Origin: REEB95 sp050729835
Lineage (GTDB): Bacteria; Pseudomonadota; Alphaproteobacteria; ATCC43930; CGMCC-115725
Assembly (NCBI GenBank): GCA_050729835.1
Contig: JBOHLS010000030.1
Span: forward strand, 1-28,398
DNA: 28,398 nt
Direction: 5' to 3'
In this document: piece after piece, positions 1 through 7,186 of the stretch
Numbering within the stretch: position 1 is the first letter of the stretch
Layout: the number at the start of each line of letters is the position of its first letter
Position numbers and translations under genes: made by a program
The notes under the pieces: generated by a model
Seen by the model: the letters and a program-made list of their open reading frames with translations, nothing else
The model's database searches: none
Told to the model about the DNA's origin: nothing

Positions 1-400
1 GCCGGCGGCCGCCCCCGCCCAATCGCCGGCGCCCGGCGCCCAGGACCATGGCCTGAGCCTCAGCCGCCGCACCGACGGCCGCATCGCTTACATGAAAGCG
101 GCGCTCAGGATCACGCCGCAACAGGAGCCGCGGTGGAACAAAGTCGCGCAGGCGCTGCGCGAGAACGCCCACGAGGCCGACGCGGCCAGGGCGAGCTTCC
201 GCGCTCAGCGCGGCCAGCCGCAGAGCGCGGTTGAGGCTCTTCAGGCGCGCGGACGCTTCGTTGCCCTCAAGGCGAAGCAGAACGACCGCTTGCTCGCCGC
301 TTTCGAGCCGCTCTATCGCAGCCTATCGCCCGAGCAGAAGCAGGCGGCGGATCAGTTGCTGGTGCCGCACCACCACCACCACCATCATCACATGATCTGA
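1..400 (+). CDS. LTXXQ-motif (Spy/CpxP-like) periplasmic protein, 5' end outside window
   Basis: The frame is open from base 2, so the gene starts upstream of the window and the in-frame ATG at 92 is probably internal. The visible part is a Pro/Ala-rich linker followed by a helical, charged domain. It carries two LTXXQ-type motifs, LRITPQQ near the start of the helical part and LSPEQ near the end, which define the Spy/CpxP-like family of periplasmic chaperone or stress proteins. The phrase GRIAYMKAALRIT is typical of the alphaproteobacterial branch. The protein ends in eight consecutive histidines plus Met-Ile, an uncommon natural tail that could bind metal (inference). A signal peptide would be expected upstream and cannot be seen. 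The family assignment is fairly firm; the function is not known for this branch. Confidence 0.8.
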   Translation, partial: PAAAPAQSPAPGAQDHGLSLSRRTDGRIAYMKAALRITPQQEPRWNKVAQALRENAHEADAARASFRAQRGQPQSAVEALQARGRFVALKAKQNDRLLAAFEPLYRSLSPEQKQAADQLLVPHHHHHHHHMI

Positions 401-453
401 ACGCGACATCCCGGTCGGCCGCTGTTCTCCGGCGGTCGGCCGCTTCCGCGGCG

Positions 454-855
454 CTACGCCTTGGTCGTGAAATACGCCTTCATCGGATCGAAATAGCTGC
501 GCTGCCAGCCGCCGTCGCGATAGCTGTTGTGTCCGTCGGGCACGTTGCGGTGGTTGACCGTGACACGCGTGCCCTTGGAGACCGGCTCGAGCAGGACCTC
601 GATCTCGGAGTCTGGATTGGGGGCGGTGAATTTCGTCGTGCGCCAGGATTGCACGGTGCGCTTGCCCGGTTCGAGCGCCAGGTTCCGGCCGGTGATGTAG
701 CCGTTCCAGACTGTGAAGGCGCCTCCGAGTGCCGCCGAGCAACTGGCCGGCTGGCCGCCAGTCATTCCGGCATGGCCTTGGCTGTCGAACCAGGCGTCGT
801 AGATCGCCTGCGGTGTCGCCGGAATGACGTCGGAAACCGCGAAGGCGAAGCTTAT
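454..855 (-). CDS. SRPBCC / AHSA1-like domain protein with non-canonical ATA start
   Basis: This is a small START-like (SRPBCC, AHSA1 branch) protein of about 133 residues. Family features include SDVIPATPQAIYDAW at the N-terminus, GGAFTVWNGYITGRN, VQSWRT, and the C-terminal WQRSYFDPMKAYF helix. These folds bind hydrophobic ligands or act as Hsp90-activator-like modules; the ligand is unknown. The only ATG in frame (765) would remove the first beta strand and helix. The homologous region continues upstream to the maeB stop, where the triplet at 853-855 reads ATA. It is preceded by a GGGAG ribosome binding site (863-867) at 7 nt spacing and overlaps the maeB TAA as ATAA. A single G-to-A change from the usual ATGA overlap would explain this. 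The alternative is the truncated 103-residue product from 765. Confidence 0.75.
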   Translation of the reverse strand: MSFAFAVSDVIPATPQAIYDAWFDSQGHAGMTGGQPASCSAALGGAFTVWNGYITGRNLALEPGKRTVQSWRTTKFTAPNPDSEIEVLLEPVSKGTRVTVNHRNVPDGHNSYRDGGWQRSYFDPMKAYFTTKA

Positions 856-3188
856 CGATCTGCTCCCGGGTTCGGTTGAACCGATCGCGGGGCATGGAAC
901 CAGAGCTCATGCTGATCCCCCGCCGAGACCTGCGCGTCATAGACCGCAACCGCCGTCATGTTTACCAGCCCGCGCACGGTGACCGACGGCGTCACGATAT
1001 GGGCCGGCCTACGGATGCCGAGCAGGATCGGCCCGATATTGAGGCCATCACCCAGCACCTTGAGCAGGTTAAAGGCGATGTTGGCGGCATCGAGATTGGG
1101 CATGATCAGCAGATTGGCGGCGCCCTTGAGGCGCGAGTTCGGAAAGATGCGGCTGCGGATCTCTTCCAGTACGGCCGCGTCGCCGTTCATCTCGCCCTCG
1201 ACCTCGAGATCGGGCGCACGCTTGAGCAACAGCTCCATCGCCTGGCGCATCTTGCGCGCCCCCGGCGTGTCCGAGCCGCCGAAATTCGAGTGCGACAGCA
1301 GCGCGACCTTGGGCTCGACGCCGAAGTAGCGCACGGCGTGCGTGGCGCGCAGGGTCATTTCGGCGATCTGCTCGGCCGAGGGATCGTCGACGACATAGGT
1401 GTCGCACAGGAAGAAGGTGCCCTTGGGCATGATCAGCCCGGTCAGCGCCGCCGGCGCCGACGCCCCCGGCACCAATCCGAGAATGTCGAGCACGTGGTGC
1501 AGGTGGCGGTGGTATTGGCCGACGGCGCCGCAAATCATGGCGTCGGCCTCGCCGCGGCGGACCATGAGCGCGGCGATCACCGACGTGCGCGTGCGCACCA
1601 GATAGCGGGCAAAATCCGGCGAAATGCCCTTGCGCTCCATCAGGCGGTGATAGAGCGACCAGTATTCGTTGAAGCGCGGGTCGCATTCCGGGTCCACCAG
1701 CTCGACGTCGGTGCCGAGCTTGATCCGCAGGTTGAGGCGCTCGATCCGCTTCAGCGCCACTTCGCGCCGGGCGATGATGATCGGCCGGGCGAGGCCGTTG
1801 TCAACCGCCTGTTGCACGGCGCGCAGCACGCGCTCGTCCTCGCCCTCGCCATAGACGACGCGCTTCGGATCCTTGCGCGCATGCTCGAAGATCGGCCGCA
1901 TCAGCAGGCCGGAGCGGAAGACGAATTCGTTGAGGCGGTCGCGATAGGCCGGAAAATCGACGATCGGCCGCGTCGCGACGCCGGACTCCATCGCCGCCTT
2001 GGCGACGGCGGGCGCGATTTCGACGATGAGCCGCGGATCGAAGGGCTTGGGGATGATGTAGTCGCGCCCGAAGGTCAGGATCGTCTCGCCATAGGCGGCG
2101 GTGACGATGTCCGAGGGCTCCGCCAGCGCCAGATCGGCGAGCGCATTGACCGCCGCGAGCTTCATCGCCTCGTTGATCGCGGTCGCGCCGACGTCGAGCG
2201 CGCCGCGGAAGATGAACGGAAAGCACAGGACGTTGTTGACCTGGTTCGGGTAGTCGGTGCGGCCGGTGGCCAGCACCGCGTCCGGCCGCACCGCCAGCGC
2301 GGTCTCGGGCAGGATCTCGGGCGCCGGATTGGCGAGCGCCAGGATCAGCGGATTGGGTGCCATGGCCTTGACCATCTCCGCCGTCAGCACGTTCGGCCCC
2401 GACAGCCCGAGGAAAATGTCGGCGCCGCCGATCACCTCGCCGAGCTTGCGCGCCTTGGTTTCCCGGGCGTAACGCGCCTTGCGCGGATCCATCTCCTCCT
2501 TGCGGCCGCGATAGACGACGCCGTGGACGTCGGTGACGATCACGTTTTCGACCTTGAGGCCCATGCCGACCAATAGGTCGAGGCAGGCGAGCGCCGCAGC
2601 GCCGGCGCCCGAGGCGACGAGCCGCACCTGTTCCAGGGATTTGCCGACGAGCTTGAGACCGTTGCGTACCGCGGCGCCGACGATGATCGCGGTGCCGTGC
2701 TGGTCGTCGTGGAAGACCGGGATCTTGAGTCGCTGGCGGAGCTTCTCCTCGATGGTGAAGCATTCCGGCGCCTTGATGTCCTCGAGGTTGATGCCGCCGA
2801 AGGTCGGCTCGAGCGCGGCGATGATGTCGACCAGCTTGTCGGGATCGCGCTCGTCGATCTCGATGTCGAACACGTCGATGCCGGCGAATTTCTTGAACAG
2901 CACCGCCTTGCCTTCCATCACTGGCTTGGCGGCGAGCGGGCCGACCGTGCCGAGGCCGAGAACCGCCGTGCCGTTGGTGATGACGGCGACTAGATTGGCG
3001 CGCGCGGTCAGGCGCGACGCCTCTTGCGGATCGGCGGCGATGGCGAGCGAGGCGGCGGCGACGCCGGGCGAATACGCCAGCGCAAGATCGTGCTGTGTCG
3101 ACAGCGGCTTGGTCGCAACGATGGCGATCTTGCCGGGCGTCGGGTGGCGGTGATACTCAAGCGCCCCGTCGCGCATGTCGTCGGCCAT
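852..3188 (-). CDS. maeB: NADP-dependent malic enzyme (MaeB type) with C-terminal phosphotransacetylase-like domain
   Basis: The product is an oxidative decarboxylase converting malate to pyruvate with NADP reduction, linking the TCA cycle to pyruvate and NADPH supply. At 778 residues it matches the long MaeB class. The N-terminal malic domain carries YSPGVA (39-44), the catalytic Lys region KFAGIDVFDIEID, and the metal-binding HDDQHGT motif (160-166). A Rossmann NAD(P) domain with SGAGAAA follows (about 193-199). The C-terminal third resembles phosphate acetyltransferase and in this family is regulatory or structural rather than catalytic. I chose the ATG at 3188 because GAGGAG lies just upstream; a GTG two codons earlier would overlap that site. 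It follows tRNA-Leu by 75 bases, and the SRPBCC gene overlaps its end. Confidence 0.95.
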   Translation of the reverse strand: MADDMRDGALEYHRHPTPGKIAIVATKPLSTQHDLALAYSPGVAAASLAIAADPQEASRLTARANLVAVITNGTAVLGLGTVGPLAAKPVMEGKAVLFKKFAGIDVFDIEIDERDPDKLVDIIAALEPTFGGINLEDIKAPECFTIEEKLRQRLKIPVFHDDQHGTAIIVGAAVRNGLKLVGKSLEQVRLVASGAGAAALACLDLLVGMGLKVENVIVTDVHGVVYRGRKEEMDPRKARYARETKARKLGEVIGGADIFLGLSGPNVLTAEMVKAMAPNPLILALANPAPEILPETALAVRPDAVLATGRTDYPNQVNNVLCFPFIFRGALDVGATAINEAMKLAAVNALADLALAEPSDIVTAAYGETILTFGRDYIIPKPFDPRLIVEIAPAVAKAAMESGVATRPIVDFPAYRDRLNEFVFRSGLLMRPIFEHARKDPKRVVYGEGEDERVLRAVQQAVDNGLARPIIIARREVALKRIERLNLRIKLGTDVELVDPECDPRFNEYWSLYHRLMERKGISPDFARYLVRTRTSVIAALMVRRGEADAMICGAVGQYHRHLHHVLDILGLVPGASAPAALTGLIMPKGTFFLCDTYVVDDPSAEQIAEMTLRATHAVRYFGVEPKVALLSHSNFGGSDTPGARKMRQAMELLLKRAPDLEVEGEMNGDAAVLEEIRSRIFPNSRLKGAANLLIMPNLDAANIAFNLLKVLGDGLNIGPILLGIRRPAHIVTPSVTVRGLVNMTAVAVYDAQVSAGDQHELWFHAPRSVQPNPGADR

Positions 3189-3225
3189 CGTCACTCCTCA
3201 GGATGCCACGCGGACTTCGTCTCGT

Positions 3226-3240
3226 CGCCCGGGCCGGGCG
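3226..3240 (-). other. GC-rich inverted repeat between tRNA-Leu and maeB
   Basis: A perfect 7-bp inverted repeat (CGCCCGG and CCGGGCG around one central base) lies 23 bases downstream of the tRNA 3' end. It could form a short stem that limits trimming or read-through from tRNA-Leu into maeB. No U-run follows, so I do not call it a terminator. Confidence 0.25.
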
Positions 3241-3263
3241 CCAGTCCGTCGGCGGGAAGGCAA

Positions 3264-3350
3264 TGGTGCGGTCGAGAAGACTCGAACTTCCAAGGGGTTT
3301 CCCCCACTAGCACCTCAAGCTAGCGCGTCTACCAATTCCGCCACGACCGC
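3264..3350 (-). tRNA. tRNA-Leu (anticodon GAG)
   Basis: This is an 87-nt type II (long variable arm) tRNA with an encoded CCA end at 3264-3266. The acceptor stem GCGGTCG (3344-3350) pairs with CGACCGC (3268-3274), and the discriminator is A. The anticodon stem CTAGC/GCTAG encloses a 7-base loop with GAG at 3314-3316, which reads CUC and CUU leucine codons. The T arm carries GTTCGAGTC. A long variable arm with GGGG/CCCC pairing is visible, as expected for leucine. It is divergent from lipB, whose start is only 50 bases from the tRNA 5' end. Confidence 0.96.
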
Positions 3351-3400
3351 GATAGGATTCGGCAAGGGCCACCGATGGCGCGGCTGATTACCAAATCCCC

Positions 3401-4054
3401 ATGAGCATAGCAAGCGCGCCCCCCCGGACGGAAGCCGTCGAATGGCGTCGGAACACGCGGCCGGTGCCTTACGAAGAGGCCGTGAGCGTCATGGAGGCGC
3501 GGGTGCGCGAAATCCGCGCCAGCACGGCGCCCGAGCTGGTCTGGCTGCTCGAGCATCCGGCGCTCTATACCGCCGGCACCAGCGCCCGCGATAGCGATCT
3601 CGTCGCTCCCTTGCTGCCGATGCACCACACCGGCCGCGGTGGGCAGTGGACCTATCATGGGCCGGGCCAGCGCGTCGCCTATGTCATGCTCGACCTCAAC
3701 CGCCGCGGCGGCGATTTGCGCGCCTTCGTCCGCGACCTCGAGGAGTGGCTGGTCCGGACGCTTGCTGGCTTCGGGGTGACCGGCGAGCGGCGCGCCGGAC
3801 GGGTCGGCATCTGGGTCGCGGACCAGGCCGGCGGCGAGAGCAAGATCGCCGCCATCGGCGTGCGCGTGCGCCGGGGCGTAAGCTATCACGGCGTTTCGCT
3901 CAACGTCGCGCCCGACCTCACCCACTACCGCGGCATCGTGCCCTGCGGCGTGCGCGAGCACGGCGTTACGTCGATGGCATCGCTCGGCCTTCATCCGGCC
4001 ATGGACGCGGTCGACGACGCCCTCAAGGCCAGCTTCGCCACGGTCTTTTCCTGA
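3401..4054 (+). CDS. lipB: Lipoyl(octanoyl) transferase
   Basis: LipB moves octanoate from octanoyl-ACP to lipoyl domains of 2-oxoacid dehydrogenases and the glycine cleavage H protein, the first step of endogenous lipoate synthesis. The 217-residue length is normal. Visible signatures are the RGGQWTYHGPGQ block (79-90), the catalytic lysine in SKIAAIGVR (K148), SYHGVSLNV (161-169) and the catalytic cysteine in VPCGV (C182). The ATG at 3401 lies 50 bases from the divergent tRNA-Leu and has no clear Shine-Dalgarno sequence. lipA is not in the window. Confidence 0.95.
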   Translation: MSIASAPPRTEAVEWRRNTRPVPYEEAVSVMEARVREIRASTAPELVWLLEHPALYTAGTSARDSDLVAPLLPMHHTGRGGQWTYHGPGQRVAYVMLDLNRRGGDLRAFVRDLEEWLVRTLAGFGVTGERRAGRVGIWVADQAGGESKIAAIGVRVRRGVSYHGVSLNVAPDLTHYRGIVPCGVREHGVTSMASLGLHPAMDAVDDALKASFATVFS

Positions 4055-4056
4055 GC

Positions 4057-4062
4057 TATGAT
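4057..4062 (+). promoter_or_regulatory. Possible -10 box (TATGAT) before the BON gene
   Basis: TATGAT matches the sigma70 -10 consensus at 5 of 6 positions and sits 28 bases before the chosen ATG at 4091. The region 17 bases upstream (TTCGCC at 4034-4039) is a poor -35. The same GCTATGATCG string precedes the Sel1 gene at 6288-6297. Weak support. Confidence 0.3.
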
Positions 4063-4090
4063 CGCGCATCGTAGGGGAGAACCGAAATCC

Positions 4091-4718
4091 ATGATTTACA
4101 CGCGTCGCAGCGTGACCGCCGGGCGCGGCCTGAGCGTGGCATTGTCGGCGCAGCCGGCATTCGCGCAACTCGGCGTGCTCGGCGTGCTCGGCGCGCCGGT
4201 GACGCTGGTCAATCGCGCGCTCGAGGACCGCAGCGCCGCCGACATCGCCAAGGACAACGAGATCGTCCTCAAGGTCAACGCCTTGATGGCCGAGGACAAG
4301 ACCATCAAGGCGTCGACCGAGATCTACGAGCAGCGCCTGCTGGTGACCGGGCCGTTCGACGATCGGCCGACCTACGACAAGTTCGAAGCCGGCGTGCGCG
4401 GCGTCGCCAGGGTCAAGCAGCTCTATTGGCACGTTGTCTACATGAGCGACGCCGACCAGAACGTGGACAAGCAAGAAGGGGATCATCTCCTGGACGCAGG
4501 TTCTGAAGATCAATTCCAAGGCCGAGATCGCCCTTGCGAGGGCCAAGGGCGTCCATCACCTCAATTACCAGCTGGCGACCGACGCCTTCGCCACGCTTTA
4601 CGTCCTGGGCCGGGCGCTATCGGCGACGGAGCGCGGCCTGGTCTTGGCTAACCTGAGGCCGATCGCCGGCGTGCGCCAAGTGGTCGACTACATCGAGGTC
4701 AGGCCGAAGACAAAATGA
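4091..4718 (+). pseudogene. BON-domain secreted protein, frameshifted
   Basis: Two reading frames together encode one BON-type periplasmic protein of about 208 residues. It has a twin-arginine-like start (MIYTRRS), a hydrophobic stretch ending in QPAFAQ, a first BON-like unit (DNEIVLKVNALMAEDK to YWHVVYMSD) and a second one ending in VRQVVDYIEVRPK. The frame breaks at 4469-4478: removing the C at 4472 restores a continuous protein through VDK-KKGIISW. Without correction the product stops at 4651 with an unrelated tail. BON domains are thought to contact membranes or lipids. The ATG at 4091 follows AGGGGAGA; an in-frame ATG at 4058 is less likely. A 9-bp unit repeats around 4170-4190 (LGVLGVLGAP). 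The break may be a real mutation or a sequencing error. Confidence 0.75.
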
Positions 4719-4933
4719 AGATCGGGCCTTGGATAATTCTGCTGATCGGCCTGGGGGCCGCGCTTCCGGCGGCGGCGCAGCTCAGGCTGCGCCGAGGCGA
4801 CATCGTGGCCGGTATCGACCACCGCGAGATCACCAGCGTCGCGCAGCTGCGCGACCTGCTCGCCGGCAGCAGCCCGCCCTGGGCTTTGGTCATCGCCCGC
4901 GGCGACAAGAAGTTCTCGTTCTTCGTGCGATGA
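4715..4933 (+). CDS. Small secreted PDZ-fragment protein, likely a DegQ remnant
   Basis: This 72-residue product has a clean signal peptide (MKIGPWIILLIGLGAALPAAAQ) followed directly by the last half of a PDZ domain (RRGDIVAGIDHREITSVAQLRDLL, then two beta strands). Its ATG overlaps the BON stop as ATGA, and its own TGA overlaps the rarA start, so the three genes look translationally coupled. Many alphaproteobacteria have a full Do-family protease (DegQ, about 480 residues, two PDZ domains) directly before rarA. Here the protease domain and the first PDZ are missing. I infer that an internal deletion joined the leader to the C-terminal PDZ. With no catalytic triad it cannot be a protease. Whether it is still used is unknown. 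Confidence 0.65.
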   Translation: MKIGPWIILLIGLGAALPAAAQLRLRRGDIVAGIDHREITSVAQLRDLLAGSSPPWALVIARGDKKFSFFVR

Positions 4934-6216
4934 GCCTTTTCGAGCAGCAGGCGCCACGCCCGCTTGCCGATCGACTCCGGCCGCGAACCCTTGCCGAGGT
5001 GGTCGGCCAGGACCACCTGCTCGCCGCCGACGCTCCGATCGGCCGCATGGTGGTGGCGCGGCGGCTGGCGTCGATAATCCTGTGGGGACCGCCGGGCTGC
5101 GGCAAGACCACGATCGCGCGCATCCTCGCCGAGGCGACTGCCATGCATTTCGAGCCGCTGTCGGCGGTGTTCTCGGGCGTCGCCGATCTGCGCAAGGTGT
5201 TCGAGGCGGCGAAGCAGCGCCGCGTCGCCGGCCAGGGCACGCTGCTCTTCGTCGACGAAATCCATCGCTTCAATCGCGCCCAGCAGGACGGCTTCCTGCC
5301 TTATGTCGAGACCGGAACCGTGACGCTGATCGGCGCGACGACGGAAAACCCGTCCTTCGAGCTCAACGGCGCGCTGCTGTCGCGCTGCCAGGTCTTCGTG
5401 CTGCGCCGCCTCGACGATGCCGCGCTGGAAACCCTGCTCGGCCGCGCCGAGGCGGCGCTCGCCCGCAAGCTGCCCCTCGATCAAGCGGCGCTCCAGGCGC
5501 TCAAGGCGATGGCCGACGGCGACGGCCGCTACGTGCTCAACATCGCCGAGGAGCTTGCCGCCTTGCCGGCGGAGACGACGCTCGACACCGAAGGCCTGAT
5601 GGCGGCGGTGCAGCGGCGCGCGCCGCTCTACGACAAGGCGCATGAAGGCCATTACAACCTGATCAGCGCCCTGCACAAATCGGTGCGCGGCTCTGACGTC
5701 GACGCAGCGCTCTATTGGCTGGCGCGCATGCTGGTCGGCGGCGAGCATCCGATCTACATCGCCCGCCGCCTGGTGCGCATGGCGGTCGAGGACATCGGCC
5801 TGGCCGAGCCCAACGCGCTGCCGCAGACGATCGCCGCCTGGGAGGCCTATGACCGACTCGGCTCGCCCGAGGGTGAGCTGGCGCTGGCGCAGGCGGTGAT
5901 CTTCCTCGCCACCGCGCCTAAGTCGATCGCCGGCTACGTCGCCTTCGGTGATGCCCGGCGTGCCGCCGCGGAGACCGGCTCGCTCATGCCGCCGATGCAC
6001 GCGGTTAACGCGCCGACGCGTCTGATGCGCGAGCTCGGCTACAGCAGCGGCTATGTCTATGATCCCGACACGCCGGAGGGCTTTTCCGGCCTCGATTATT
6101 TTCCCGAGGCGATGGGCCGGCGCAGCTTCTACCGTCCGATCGAAACCGGCTTCGAGCGCGAGATCAGGAAGCGGCTCGACTATTGGGAGCAATTCCGGCA
6201 GAAGCAGAAAGAATAG
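4930..6216 (+). CDS. rarA: Replication-associated recombination protein A (AAA+ ATPase)
   Basis: RarA/MgsA is a clamp-loader-like AAA+ ATPase of the MgsA/WRNIP1 family that acts at stalled replication forks. The 428-residue protein starts MSLFEQ at the ATG overlapping the preceding stop codon. It shows Walker A GPPGCGKTT (53-61), Walker B LLFVDEIHRFN (105-115), sensor 1 GATTENPSFELN (135-146), and the C-terminal tetramerisation region including RRLVRMAVEDIGLA and the late YDPDTPEG. An open frame continues upstream of 4930, but that stretch overlaps the PDZ gene and does not resemble RarA. In alphaproteobacteria rarA commonly sits near rplQ and rluC, as here. Confidence 0.95.
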   Translation: MSLFEQQAPRPLADRLRPRTLAEVVGQDHLLAADAPIGRMVVARRLASIILWGPPGCGKTTIARILAEATAMHFEPLSAVFSGVADLRKVFEAAKQRRVAGQGTLLFVDEIHRFNRAQQDGFLPYVETGTVTLIGATTENPSFELNGALLSRCQVFVLRRLDDAALETLLGRAEAALARKLPLDQAALQALKAMADGDGRYVLNIAEELAALPAETTLDTEGLMAAVQRRAPLYDKAHEGHYNLISALHKSVRGSDVDAALYWLARMLVGGEHPIYIARRLVRMAVEDIGLAEPNALPQTIAAWEAYDRLGSPEGELALAQAVIFLATAPKSIAGYVAFGDARRAAAETGSLMPPMHAVNAPTRLMRELGYSSGYVYDPDTPEGFSGLDYFPEAMGRRSFYRPIETGFEREIRKRLDYWEQFRQKQKE

Positions 6217-6289
6217 CCACCCTTAGGCACGGCACGACGGCCCGCCAACGGTCGGCAACGCAACGCATGCCTGCGTCAGAAATCCGGGC

Positions 6290-6295
6290 TATGAT
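6290..6295 (+). promoter_or_regulatory. Possible -10 box (TATGAT) before the Sel1 gene
   Basis: TATGAT lies 25 bases before the ATG at 6321 in the same GCTATGATCG context as the one before the BON gene. No convincing -35 box is visible. Weak support. Confidence 0.3.
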
Positions 6296-6320
6296 CGATC
6301 GACTCTGGAGGGGGGTCTCT

Positions 6321-6778
6321 ATGCATTGCTCTTTTGCCGCGGCGCCGGTCGTCGCGCTTATGCTCGTGCTCGGCGCCGGCGCATCCGCCACCGCGCCAAC
6401 CCATGCCCCGATCCAACTGGCTCAGGCCGTATCGGCCGATAAGGCCAATCGGCGAGGCGACGAAGCCTACGACCGCAAGGACTATGCCGAGTCGATGCGC
6501 TGGTATCGCCAGTCGGCCGCTCCGGGTTATGCCCTCGGAGAGGCCAATGTCGGTTTCCTCTATTCCAAGGGGCTTGGTGTCCCGCAGGACTACAAGGAAG
6601 CGGTGCGCTGGTATCTTTTGCCGCGGAAAAGGGACAGCGCGAGGCGCATTTCAATCTCGGGCTCAAATACGCGAATGGCCAAGGCGTCACCCAGGACATG
6701 ACGCAAGCCCGATACTGGATGCAGAAATCCGCCGCCAACGGCGACGTGTCTGCCCAAAAATGGCTCCAGGAACACTGA
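6321..6778 (+). pseudogene. Sel1-repeat (TPR-like) secreted protein, frameshifted
   Basis: Two frames together encode a secreted Sel1-like repeat protein of about 152 residues. A signal peptide-like start (MHCSFAAAPVVALMLVLGAGASA) is followed by one repeat (ANVGFLYSKGLGVPQDYKEAVRWY) and, in the next frame, another (AHFNLGLKYANGQGVTQD, ending SAQKWLQEH). The break is at a T-run (6616-6619): one additional base would give WYLF-AAEKG and a continuous protein, so a single-base loss fits. The uncorrected frame ends at 6701. The ATG at 6321 has GGAGGGGGG just upstream; an in-frame ATG at 6291 is less likely. Sel1 repeats mediate protein contacts; the partner is unknown. It may be real decay or a homopolymer sequencing error. 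Confidence 0.75.
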
Positions 6779-6852
6779 CGCCGCGGGGACGCCAGACCGG
6801 CCGGGCGCCTAGATAAATAAAGGCGACAATCCAACCGATCTGGAGCCTCGGC

Positions 6853-7170
6853 ATGTCGAAATCCCGGTTTTTTCGGAGCGTTATGGTGGTGGCGCTGTTG
6901 CTGGCGATCGCGCCCCTGGCCAGCGCCGCCGAGGTCATCATCGGAGCAGCCCCGCCAGCGCCCGTCGTGGAACCCGCGCCGCCGCCGCCGGTCGCACCGG
7001 GCTATTGGGTCTGGCGCCCGGGCTTCTGGCGCTGGAACGGCATGCACTATGTCTGGGTCCGCGGCCGCTATGTCCATGGCCCCTATGCCGGCGCGGTGTG
7101 GGTGCCGGGCCATTGGGACGCCCGACCGCGCGGCTGGGTTTGGGTCCCCGGCCATTGGCGCCGCGCCTGA
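6853..7170 (+). CDS. WXXGXW-repeat (YXWXPGHW) secreted protein
   Basis: This 105-residue protein has a signal peptide (MSKSRFFRSVMVVALLLAIAPLASAA), a proline-rich spacer (PAPVVEPAPPPPVAPG), then tryptophan-rich repeats: GYWVWRPGFWRWNG, YVWVRGRYV, AVWVPGHWDARP and WVWVPGHWRR. This matches the WXXGXW/BcpO-related repeat family found in periplasmic or outer-membrane-associated proteins of proteobacteria, with no assigned biochemical function. The gene stands alone: 74 bases separate it from the broken Sel1 gene, and a strong inverted repeat follows it. AT-rich sequence at 6810-6822 could hold its promoter. Confidence 0.8.
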   Translation: MSKSRFFRSVMVVALLLAIAPLASAAEVIIGAAPPAPVVEPAPPPPVAPGYWVWRPGFWRWNGMHYVWVRGRYVHGPYAGAVWVPGHWDARPRGWVWVPGHWRRA

Positions 7171-7186
7171 TTTCCTGACGACCCGA

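Noticed and set aside
367..390. Octahistidine run as a cloning-vector affinity tag
   Set aside because: The upstream frame is a genuine LTXXQ protein, codons are mixed, two residues follow before the stop, and no vector sequence is next to it.
412..444. 12-bp direct repeat (412-423 and 433-444) between the LTXXQ and SRPBCC genes
   Set aside because: Only two copies in a short convergent spacer; too little to call an operator, terminator or attachment site.
876..2576. Long plus-strand open frame opposite maeB
   Set aside because: Arg/His/Asp-rich composition typical of an antisense frame of a GC-rich gene; no domain, and maeB on the other strand is certain.
3264..3400. tRNA-Leu as an integration site for a mobile element
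   Set aside because: No duplicated tRNA 3' end, integrase or foreign-looking block nearby; both neighbours are ordinary chromosomal genes.
4469..4478. Programmed ribosomal frameshift in the BON gene
   Set aside because: No slippery sequence, stimulatory stem-loop or upstream internal Shine-Dalgarno was visible; a simple one-base insertion explains it.
3329..4546. Long minus-strand open frame opposite lipB and the BON gene
   Set aside because: It is the shadow of lipB and crosses the lipB-BON boundary; no recognisable family.
4699..6192. 497-codon minus-strand open frame opposite rarA
   Set aside because: Shadow of the RarA coding frame with low-complexity composition.
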